Source: Chrysomallon squamiferum
Lineage: Eukaryota > Mollusca > Gastropoda > Neomphalida > Peltospiridae
Assembly: GCA_012295275.1 (NCBI GenBank)
Contig: CM022679.1
Coordinates: 22,658,915 to 22,668,914, forward strand
DNA length: 10,000 nt
Reading direction: 5' to 3'
Made by a program: the position numbers and the translations under genes
In this document: positions 1-8,469 of the stretch, one piece after another
Layout: every line of letters begins with the position of its first letter
Position numbering within the stretch: the stretch's first letter is position 1
Notes under the pieces: generated by a model
Told to the model about the DNA's origin: nothing
Databases searched by the model: none
Seen by the model: only the letters and a program-made list of their open reading frames with translations

Positions 1-141
1 GCTTGATGAAGAAACAGAGAAACATGAATAAAATTCTGTAAAATCGATCTAGGTCACTGAACACGTGACACTTATCAATAAGGTTGTTTTCGTGTGCGTG
101 TTGATGTGGTTGGGCGTGTGTACGTCTCCTTCTGCGCATGA

Positions 142-167
142 TCATTTATGCATTCACGCATAAATGA
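142..167. repeat. Short perfect hairpin (10-bp stem, 6-nt loop)
   Basis: TCATTTATGC at 142-151 pairs perfectly with GCATAAATGA at 158-167 around the loop ATTCAC. It lies just after a GT-rich stretch (about 91-122). There is no T-run or other sign of function. It may be the core of a decayed mobile element or chance. Confidence 0.5.
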
Positions 168-185
168 CCATACCCGAAGTTATAT

Positions 186-520
186 ATCTTTGTAGATAAG
201 CCTAATGTAATCCAACATGCATAATTGTAATGTAATGCAATATTATAACATTCGAAAAGTAATAATATCACGTATTTCACGTTACTTAACGTAGCAAAAA
301 CGTCGGTAACGTAATTTGTGTAAAGTAATCTAATGTAACAAAATGTGCGTAACAATATTCGGAACACAGTGACTGTGACGTAACGTAATTTAAAACAAAT
401 TACGTAATACAACGTAACACAATATGTCTAATACGACAATGTAAAAGAATATACATAACATAAAATAATCAAATTCAAGTTAATATAATATAACACAATA
501 TTACATTGTTTTGGGGGGTT
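186..520. repeat. Degenerate pentanucleotide-type field (CGTAA / TGTAA)
   Basis: GTAAC, GTAAT, ACGTAA and AATGTAA words recur every 5-15 bases between roughly 200 and 420, then fade into ATAATA/ATAACA to about 520. It reads like an old (CGTAA/TGTAA)n tandem array eroded by mutation. A small inverted repeat lies inside it, ACGTAATTT at 383-391 against AAATTACGT at 397-405. The minus strand is open over part of it (146-412), but the product is low-complexity and unlike any protein I know, so I do not call a gene. Confidence 0.5.
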
Positions 521-926
521 TAATGATGTAAAACAATATTTTATCAGTGAAAAAAAAAAGTAAAACATTAAAACGAAACAGAGACACAAAAATTATTTTA
601 AACCTAAAATAAAATTGGTTATAGCTACATATTTTTCTCACGGATCTTTTTTTTTTTCTTTCCTGAAACTAGAATTTGATTTATGAAGAGAAAATAATCT
701 ATCTCTAATATGTAGGTAAAACCGACTTATAAAGCATTAGAAAACGTGAAACATTGTCGTTCGTGCATTCAGAATAACAGAAAAAAAATATATCAGAAGT
801 CATTAATATAGTAATCGAAAAGATTAATAATAATGTTAGTAAATAAATAAATAAATAAATGATCATTCCTGTCTCATTATCTGCACTATTGTTGGCAAAC
901 GAAATTAATACAAAGAGAGACAACTC
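521..926. other. AT-rich intergenic DNA, no gene seen
   Basis: This stretch holds an A run near 550-558, a T-rich tract near 648-662 and an (AAAT)n microsatellite of about five units at 839-860. Nothing else is recognisable on either strand. Confidence 0.6.
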
Positions 927-949
927 TTGATTCCTCTATCAGACGTCTT

Positions 950-1017
950 GAAAAAAAAAAAAGGAAAAAAAAGAAAACAACGAAAAAAAAAAGAAAATAA
1001 AGAAAGAAAGAAAGAAA
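950..1017. repeat. A-rich purine tract (A, GA, GAAA units)
   Basis: This is nearly pure purine DNA made of A runs broken by G and ending in GAAA units. Translated on the plus strand it gives a Lys/Glu-rich peptide that reflects composition only. Such tracts often mark old retroposon tails, but no retroposon body is recognisable upstream. Confidence 0.6.
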
Positions 1018-1207
1018 ATATTAGTTTTAATTATTGCTTTTTGTCGCATGACACTAATGTCATTATGGTTAAGAAGATAGGTTTAAAAAAACAAAACAAA
1101 AAAACAGCAGGTTATTAAATACGAAATGACAGGAACGCGCCTTAAAGTGTGTTTTTGATGCTCCGAAGAAATAGTCTCAGTACATTCTACAAAATTCCAA
1201 GTTACGT

Positions 1208-1246
1208 TCTTTTCTTCTTTTTTTCTTCTTTTTTCTTCTTTTTTAC
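1208..1246. repeat. Polypyrimidine tract (TTCTT units)
   Basis: Repeated TTCTTC/TTTTC units form a pure pyrimidine run of almost 40 bases. It could mimic a splice-acceptor tract, but no exon-like sequence follows it. Confidence 0.6.
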
Positions 1247-1259
1247 CCATTATTATCAC

Positions 1260-1307
<48 letters not shown>

Positions 1308-1460
1308 GTTGTTGTTGCTGTTGTTGTTATTGTTGTTGTTTTAATTAATTTATTCTTTTATTATTTATTTATTCATTTATTCATTTATTCATTCATTCAT
1401 TCATTTTTATTATTATTTTATTTTTTATTATTCTTTTATTTTTTTATTATTCTTTTTCTG
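1260..1460. repeat. Compound microsatellite: ATT, GTT, then ATTT/ATTC
   Basis: A (TTA)n tract of roughly 14 units (about 1267-1306) passes into (TTG)n with interruptions (about 1305-1341). T-rich DNA follows with (ATTT/ATTC)n at about 1361-1406 and more ATT units to 1460. The open frame across it (poly-Ile, poly-Val, poly-Phe) is an artefact of the repeat. Confidence 0.85.
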
Positions 1461-1715
1461 TCTATTTTTATTGAATAACAAACTAAAACAATATATCAGA
1501 AGAGACAAAATTATCTGGGAACATTTTCTTCACAGTCGTCAAAAATACAAATGCAGCTATGAGTTCGCCGTGTATTTTAGATCAGAAAACTTAATAATAA
1601 AATGGCGGATCGCTCAAAACAACACACAATACTGTCGCAGGAAAATACAAAAGAACGGCCTGCTTCGAGGGAAGTGATGATTACGCTCAGTTCTTCAGCA
1701 ACCTTTTTAAAGATT
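1461..1715. other. Non-repetitive DNA, no gene assigned
   Basis: Two short overlapping plus-strand frames cover this stretch. One begins at 1602 in a good start context (aaaATGG) and runs into the tRNA-like segment. The predicted peptide matches no family I recognise and its second half is repeat sequence, so I do not call it coding. Confidence 0.4.
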
Positions 1716-1921
1716 ATAGTGTTGGCCGAACGGAGAGCGGGCGATTGGGTACATACGTTCGAATCTCGTCGGCGGTATCTGACGAGGTTTGTGAGTTCGT
1801 GATTGAACTTCGTCCTCCTGTGTCAGTGTGTTCACGAATATTGTCTATGTGCAGAGTCTATTCAGACGTACATAAAACAGAGAATACTCAAATCTAAAAT
1901 AAATACATACCTACAACAATA
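1716..1921 (+). mobile_element. Putative tRNA-derived SINE (tRNA-like head plus body)
   Basis: An A-box-like TGGCCGAACGG (1723-1733) is followed by a good B box, GTTCGAATC (1757-1765). These are the two internal RNA polymerase III promoter blocks of tRNAs and tRNA-derived SINEs. They start 34 bases apart, shorter than in a true tRNA, and the T stem is poorly paired, so this is not a functional tRNA gene. The body contains a small hairpin (1781-1789 with 1806-1814, one G-T pair). I place the 3' end near 1921 because an inverted partial copy of the last 85 bases starts at 1961. I did not identify a named SINE family. A clear target-site duplication was not found. Confidence 0.45.
1757..1767 (+). 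promoter_or_regulatory. B-box-like RNA polymerase III element
   Basis: GTTCGAATCTC matches the tRNA B-box consensus GGTTCGAANCC in its core (TTCGAA plus flanks). With the upstream A-box-like TGGCCGAACGG it is the main evidence for a tRNA-derived repeat here. Whether it is still active cannot be told. Confidence 0.5.
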
Positions 1922-2043
1922 GATGCAGTTTCAAGCTAGTTTTAAATTTGAAAGTTTATGTATTGTTATATGTATATATTTATTTTAGATTTGAATATTC
2001 TGTTTGATGTACCCCTGATTAGACTCTGCACATAGACAATATT
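1837..2043. repeat. 85-bp imperfect inverted repeat with a 39-nt spacer
   Basis: The left arm 1837-1921 and the right arm 1961-2043 are reverse complements. By hand alignment there are 8 mismatches and one 2-base gap over 85 columns (about 88% identity). The outermost 24 bases (1837-1860 against 2020-2043) match perfectly. Both arms stop at AATATT and the flanks beyond do not match. The left arm is the 3' part of the putative SINE, so the right arm may be a 5'-truncated copy in the opposite direction. Alternatively this is a foldback element. Confidence 0.9.
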
Positions 2044-2066
2044 AGAAGGATAGGTAATAACCTCTT

Positions 2067-2120
<54 letters not shown>

Positions 2121-2166
2121 TGTATGTATGTATGTATGTATGTGTGTATGTATGTATGCATGTATG
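2067..2166. repeat. (TA)n then (TATG)n microsatellite
   Basis: About 13 TA units (2067-2092) are followed by about 19 TATG units to 2166, with variant units (TGTG, TGCA) near the end. The minus-strand frame through it (Tyr-Ile-His polymer) is an artefact. Confidence 0.95.
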
Positions 2167-2247
2167 TAAAGTGCCACAGACTTTGTTATTGATAATGCCA
2201 ATGAAGGGTTTATTGGCATTATAAGTATCTAATTCTGTGGCACTTTA
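2167..2247. mobile_element. 81-nt palindrome with TA ends, possible miniature inverted-repeat element
   Basis: TAAAGTGCCACAGA (2167-2180) pairs perfectly with 2234-2247. An inner stem ATAATGCCAAT (2192-2202) pairs perfectly with 2212-2222 around a 9-nt loop. The 11 bases between the stems on each side pair at about 7 positions. The arms are 36 nt each and symmetric. The TA at each end would fit a TA target duplication, as in Tc1/mariner-type MITEs. The TATG microsatellite abuts its left end. A pre-miRNA-like hairpin is the other reading. No family name can be assigned. Confidence 0.6.
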
Positions 2248-2492
2248 CTATTGAATATAAGTGATTAATTAGTTCTGTTATCATGTTCATCGCTTTTTGT
2301 CAGTTTTGGCAACACGCCTTTGGCAACAGAGCTCATGATACACACACACACACACTCATACACAAATGCTCAAACATACACAGACACTTTCATCTGTGCA
2401 TCTTCGTACCCTTGTGTCTACTGTAATTCGTGCAAGTGTTTCTGAGCATAATTATGTTTCAGTATTAAAATCAAAGGTAGTTATAGATGAGT
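2248..2492. other. Mostly unique DNA with small repeats
   Basis: TTGGCAACA occurs twice within about 25 bases (near 2305 and 2320). TATCATG (2280-2286) is inverted as CATGATA (2334-2340). A short CA repeat lies at about 2340-2356. No gene is supported. Confidence 0.5.
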
Positions 2493-2493
2493 T

Positions 2494-2526
<33 letters not shown>

Positions 2527-2575
2527 TATACACATATATATACATACATACATACATACATATATATATATATAC

Positions 2576-2610
<35 letters not shown>

Positions 2611-2619
2611 TATATATAT
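2493..2619. repeat. Compound (TACA)n/(TA)n microsatellite, three cycles
   Basis: TACA/CATA blocks alternate with TA blocks three times before ending in TA. This is the opposite orientation to the TA/TATG tract at 2067-2166, so the two are inverted copies in sequence terms. The Tyr-Ile-His frames on both strands are artefacts. Confidence 0.95.
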
Positions 2620-2993
<374 letters not shown>

Positions 2994-3476
2994 AAGACGA
3001 TAACCACTTTGGAATCTTCTGCTGCCAGTCATACTCGTATATTGATCGTGTATAAAAGGCTTGGACAATTTCTCAAATGACAAGTGACTTGCACATTTCC
3101 TGTTACAGTACGTATGACATAAGTCAGTCTATTTAGGATTGGTTTTCTACCAAATATAGAATGCTTTTTAACTAATGGAGATAAGGGGATGAATGATACA
3201 AAAAAAAAAAGAGAGAGAGAATCAAAGAAAACTCTGCTGAATTATGTGTTATTTTTGGTGTTTTATTTCGGCTGATGATTCCATGGTGTTTCTGCACTTT
3301 TGTTTCAAGTTTCGTTGTATTTGTTCTGTGCTGTTTTCAGATGATGACACTAACATTGGTTGTAGTTGTGTTACTTTGCTTTTTGTGTCAAGCTGTTGTA
3401 AATTAATAACACTTAAGATTTAATTTCCAGCGATATCCCAGTTATTATAGTTTCAGTATTTTGTTTATTTTATTTT

Positions 3477-3478
<2 letters not shown>
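2994..3478. other. Unique intergenic DNA, no gene seen
   Basis: AT-rich with a short A run followed by GA units at about 3200-3220. No convincing open frame, RNA gene or repeat is visible on either strand. Confidence 0.55.
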
Positions 3479-3535
<57 letters not shown>

Positions 3536-3559
3536 TACTACTATTATTATTATTATTAC

Positions 3560-3601
<42 letters not shown>

Positions 3602-3639
3602 TTTAATTATTATTACTATTATTATTATTATTATTATAG
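3479..3639. repeat. (ATT)n microsatellite with ACT interruptions
   Basis: About 50 triplets, mostly TTA, are interrupted by ACT clusters at about 3533-3545 and 3559 and by CTTTAA near 3601. The interruptions suggest an older array than the CA and GA tracts. The poly-Tyr frame is an artefact. Confidence 0.97.
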
Positions 3640-4320
3640 TTATTTATTTTATTTTGTTATTTATTTATTTTATATTTTTCACAATGAAAACTGATATAAA
3701 TAAAAATCTACTTATGTTCATTAGTTTCAATAGTATATTTCTTTACTTCTTGTACTTTTTAAGAAGATGTGTTGTTTATTGTTATGCTGTATGTTTGTGT
3801 ACTTCACATTTTAACAAAAGAAAACGTACAATTTACGATTTATTAAGGTATCACGTATATATATTTCTTTGCCCTAACTCCTTCATTTTCTATTTTCAGA
3901 ACTCAGAAGAAGTCATCTGTTTTCTTTATCTGGAAGACTAGAATTTTATTTTTAATTAGGAATGAAACCTTAATATATTCTCTCGGGGTAAAACACAAAA
4001 ATATATTTTTATAATAATATACCTTTTTTCTCTCTCTCTCTTTTTTTTTTTTTTTTTTTCGACTAACTATAAGTTATTTCTGGACACACTTACATACTGG
4101 CTGGAACTCTTCTAATAGGTCAGTGGTTTTCGTACGACGAATCGATCCTTCGACATAACGTACCAAGATGAACATTTAATAACCATCACTTTGGCTACTT
4201 TCGTTGAAAAAATGATCTTGTGTCTGAGGATTATAGTTGCATTGTATTGCAAATAATTACTGTTTCATTAGAAAACAATTAGTGTACATTGTTGAGTTTA
4301 AGCAATAACTAATTTCTGAT
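3640..4320. other. AT-rich DNA with a polypyrimidine tract, no gene seen
   Basis: The main feature is a pyrimidine run at about 4023-4060 made of T, then (CT)n, then about 19 T. The rest contains no supported coding or RNA gene. A 95-codon plus-strand frame at 3654-3941 is Phe/Tyr/Ile-rich, starts in the repeat edge and looks like chance in AT-rich DNA. Confidence 0.5.
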
Positions 4321-4350
4321 TTACGACTTTTCTGATTAAAAACATGACAA

Positions 4351-4476
4351 TCGTAGAATGTCGTGTTTTGGCCACAAAACAGTCGTAAACTATTACGTTT
4401 CATCATACGACTGTCGTAAACTATCGCGTTTCAGAAAAAAAAAAAAAGATATTCGTAAGTATGTGTTTCAGTGTAC
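4351..4476. repeat. Degenerate tandem repeat, ~31-nt unit (TCGTAAACTAT...CGTTTCA)
   Basis: Units begin with TCGTA at 4351, 4383, 4414 and 4453. The second and third are closest, sharing GTCGTAAACTAT then CGTTTCA with a 31-nt period. The third is lengthened by an A run of about 14. The first carries TCGTGTTTTG in place of the second half. A CGAC/TCGT motif also flanks the array at 4323 and 4475. The array lies 180-310 bp upstream of the receptor start codon, in its 5' flank or 5' UTR. Confidence 0.6.
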
Positions 4477-4659
4477 GACCACTGCAGATTAGTGCTTTTC
4501 CATCAGAAATCATATTCAGATTGAAATCACGAGAGTGGTGTATATTTCTAACATATCAAATTGAAAAATAAGTACTTCAAGGCACAACGGAAAGAAAACA
4601 AAATTCTCGTACAAGAAAATTTCAGACTGTCAATATTTACGTTCATCTAAGGAAATAAA
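4477..4659 (+). other. Immediate 5' flank / 5' UTR of the GPCR exon
   Basis: No TATA box or initiator can be placed with confidence. A stop codon in the receptor frame lies at 4648-4650. A pyrimidine-rich stretch ending in CTAAG at 4651 could act as a splice acceptor, which would remove that stop and allow an upstream exon. Otherwise this is a leader directly before the start codon. Confidence 0.35.
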
Positions 4660-4888
4660 ATGATTCTCACGATCGGCGAAGTTTTCTTCATTGTGTTTAT
4701 AACCTGCATGCTCGTCTTCTCCGTCGTCAGCAACATCCTCGTCGTGGTCATCGTCGTTAAGAATAAAACGATGCGTAACGTCACCAACGTGTGTATCTGC
4801 AACCTCGCTGTCAGCGACATCATTTTGGCAGCGTTCGTGTTACCGCAGAATCTTCACGACATTTCTCACGTGGAAGACTATTTTGAAG
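4660..4888 (+). CDS. First coding exon of a class A peptide GPCR (TM1-ICL1-TM2), QRFP/RFamide-receptor-like
   Basis: This exon encodes 76 codons plus one base of a seven-helix G-protein-coupled receptor acting in the plasma membrane, probably for a neuropeptide. Seen directly: TM1 at about residues 8-33 contains SN (N25, position 1.50). Loop 1 is KNKTMRNVTN (34-43). TM2 at about 44-63 contains NLAVSD (D53, position 2.50) and P62 (2.59), followed by LHDISHVEDYFEG. The pattern MR-x-VTN-x-x-IC-x-LA-x-SD is what I associate with QRFP receptors (GPR103), but orexin, CCK and NPFF receptors are close, so the subfamily is inference. The start has A at -3 and an in-frame stop at 4648-4650. The exon ends in phase 1 at AAG|GTAAGA. 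It holds about 20 CpGs and many GTC/CTC/AAC codons, unlike its AT-rich flanks. The remaining five helices are absent. The N-terminus before TM1 is only about 7 residues, with no N-glycosylation site, which is short for this class. Confidence 0.85.
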
Positions 4889-4895
4889 GTAAGAA
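4885..4895 (+). other. 5' splice donor of the GPCR exon
   Basis: The sequence gaag|gtaagaa matches the metazoan donor consensus AG|GTAAG at every core position. It cuts after the first base of codon 77, giving a phase-1 intron directly after the TM2 segment EDYFE(G). The reading frame stays open past it only because a GT repeat follows, giving a Cys-Val polymer, and it stops at 5068-5070. That makes splicing the sensible reading. Confidence 0.8.
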
Positions 4896-4909
4896 GTTAT
4901 TATTCGTAT

Positions 4910-4918
<9 letters not shown>

Positions 4919-4984
<66 letters not shown>
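4919..4984. repeat. (GT)n microsatellite, about 33 uninterrupted units
   Basis: The tract begins 30 nt after the splice donor and follows a short TATATAT run. Read through, it gives a Cys-Val polymer fused to the receptor frame, an artefact of not splicing. Confidence 0.98.
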
Positions 4985-4988
<4 letters not shown>

Positions 4989-5213
4989 ACTTTTTTATCG
5001 ACGTATCTTCAACATTTGTAAGCTGGTCCCAATTTCTCTCCTAGCTGCACATATGAGAGATGACAGATAATAGTAACAATTTTCCTAAACGCGCATTATT
5101 CAAGCCATATTCCTTTCTTTCTAGTTCCCCAGCCAGCCTCCGATAATTTATCAAAGGCTTTCCTGTTTTGGGGAAAGTGCTTTAAAAATTTTCTTACAGC
5201 TATACAATATTGT

Positions 5214-5237
5214 TGTTGCTGTTATTATTATTGTTAT

Positions 5238-5322
<85 letters not shown>
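5214..5322. repeat. Compound trinucleotide repeat: GTT/ATT, TAC, ATT
   Basis: A short mixed GTT/ATT stretch leads into about 16 TAC units (about 5238-5286), then about 12 ATT units to 5322. The clean switch from TAC to ATT resembles the ACT interruptions in the 3479-3639 array. Confidence 0.95.
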
Positions 5323-6608
<1,286 letters not shown>

Positions 6609-6726
6609 GAAGAAAGAAAGAAAGAAAGAAAGAACGATCGAACTATCGATCGGAAGAACGAATGAACGATAGTCAGAGCGAACGACGGAAAGAAAAATAA
6701 CGACCGAACGAAACAGAAACAAAAAT
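6609..6726. repeat. (GAAA)n passing into degenerate GAAC/GAACGA repeat
   Basis: Six or so clean GAAA units at 6609-6634 give way to GAACGA, GACC and GAACG variants up to 6726. Inside lies a perfect small hairpin, CGATCGA (6635-6641) against TCGATCG (6646-6652) with a 4-nt loop. The minus-strand open frame (Ser/Phe-rich) is an artefact. Confidence 0.8.
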
Positions 6727-7312
<586 letters not shown>

Positions 7313-7439
7313 AAAGCAACATTTTCTCTATCAGTTTATATGCTTCGTCCATTCATCTTACCCTTTGAATTCATGCAAGAATTTCAGGAACCATAACTGA
7401 AATAAGATATAATAATTGAGTTGAAAAATTAGCAACATC

Positions 7440-7740
7440 CTAAACAATATCATAATGCGAATAGGGCTTATATCCGTGGCCCACCTGAGAAATACCCCAT
7501 GTCCAACCAGTGGACAATACCCCGCGCGTTCAGGACCACTGTGAGCCTATACTTACAGTACAGTGGCCCTTACTGTTTTGAATTTATTATACAATGAAAT
7601 ACCCGGCGTGCACATGAAACTACGTTATACACTAGCACGCTGCGTGACAGATTAGTTTCAGTGGTTCCCAAATACCCATGGAATCTTAGCCAGTGGCCTA
7701 CCATAACTGTTGGTAAGTCCGGCCCTACATCTACTACTGC
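7440..7740. mobile_element. GC-richer patch, possible decayed hAT-type transposon fragment
   Basis: CAGTGG-type words, the usual start of hAT terminal repeats, occur in both orientations: CCAGTGG at about 7508 and 7691, CAGTGGCCC at about 7561, CAGTGGTTCCCAAA at about 7660, and CCACTG at about 7537. AAATACCC recurs near 7491, 7598 and 7669, twice followed by CATG and CCAGTGG, so part of the segment is internally duplicated. No transposase frame, matched pair of ends or 8-bp target duplication was established. This could equally be an unrelated dispersed repeat. Confidence 0.25.
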
Positions 7741-7806
7741 TTCTTCTTCTACTACTATGACCATTATTGCTTCTAACACAACGATGATAATAACAACAGC
7801 AGCAAA
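7728..7806. repeat. Degenerate triplet region (TAC, TTC, then AAC/AGC)
   Basis: Short runs of CTACTACTGC, TTCTTCTTC and TACTACTATG are followed by GATAATAACAACAGCAGC. It looks like an eroded compound trinucleotide microsatellite. Confidence 0.5.
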
Positions 7807-8469
7807 ATCACCCTTATATTAATAACAGTAAACAACGATAACAGGGGACATCAAAACAAAACCTAATTCTGTGATCGGTGATTATCAGTAACCAAATCAC
7901 TGGCATTTACTTTGCATTTCTCTTCCAGTATCATCTGTTACTGAATTTTCAAAATGTCATTCATTACGTAGATTCCAGCTTTTGATTTTGTACATGTTAA
8001 TGCTTGTTACATGTCATTGAATCGTAAATATACAATTTACGGGAATGAAATAATCGTAATTGACTAATTTTGATTTGAAAATGAATGGCCTACAGTACCA
8101 GTGGCACTTATTGCAACTTCAAATCGACCAAGCAAGAGAGATATGGAACATAATACACAGCAGCAATCTGCTAATGGCAAATTACAATAAATATTAGATT
8201 TAACAAGAAAACGTACAAGTCTGTTTGTATTGACCGATTCATAGATGCGTGATTTGTTCTTTTGAAAAACGACAATTTGGATTCTGAAGAATTGGATAAA
8301 GTTTTAGGATGCTGATTCATGAGGATAATTAAGAAATAATTGTCTAAGGCACTGGTGATATTCTTTATTTTTTTTCTGATTATGTTTTCATTTAAAAGTT
8401 AAATGAGAACATCAGACAGTGAATAATGTTGATAAGTTTTCAACAGATAACTTAAATATAAACTATCAG
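7807..8469. other. AT-rich DNA, no gene seen
   Basis: No open frame, tRNA-like fold or clear repeat is visible. A T run lies at about 8367-8375. The boundary with the following minisatellite is gradual. Confidence 0.5.

Noticed and set aside
1716-1777. A functional tRNA gene
   Set aside because: The A and B boxes are too close, the T stem does not pair properly, and no acceptor stem or terminator T-run is placed correctly.
1602-1802. 66-codon plus-strand frame with a good start context (aaaATGG)
   Set aside because: Its second half is the translation of the tRNA-like repeat, and no known protein pattern is visible.
3461-3941. Poly-Tyr frame and the following Phe/Tyr/Ile-rich 95-codon frame
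   Set aside because: The first is an ATT repeat. The second is AT-rich chance sequence with no domain, signal or codon bias.
4889-5070. Continuation of the receptor frame through the GT repeat, ending with a CKLVP motif (Cys codon at 5017) that resembles the start of TM3 in class A receptors
   Set aside because: The motif is followed by a stop 17 residues later, with no helix or [DE]R[YFH]. No suitably phased acceptor AG lies just before it, and the Cys-Val run is plainly microsatellite. I take the match as chance.
5107-5220. Possible second exon after the acceptor-like CCTTTCTTTCTAG (ending 5124), in frame with the phase-1 donor
   Set aside because: The acceptor looks good, but the translated segment lacks the TM3 cysteine, helix and DRY-type motif and runs into the triplet microsatellite.
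7570-7779. 69-codon minus-strand frame rich in Val/Glu near its start
   Set aside because: It begins in the degenerate triplet region and crosses the possible transposon remnant. No family resemblance or splice context was seen.
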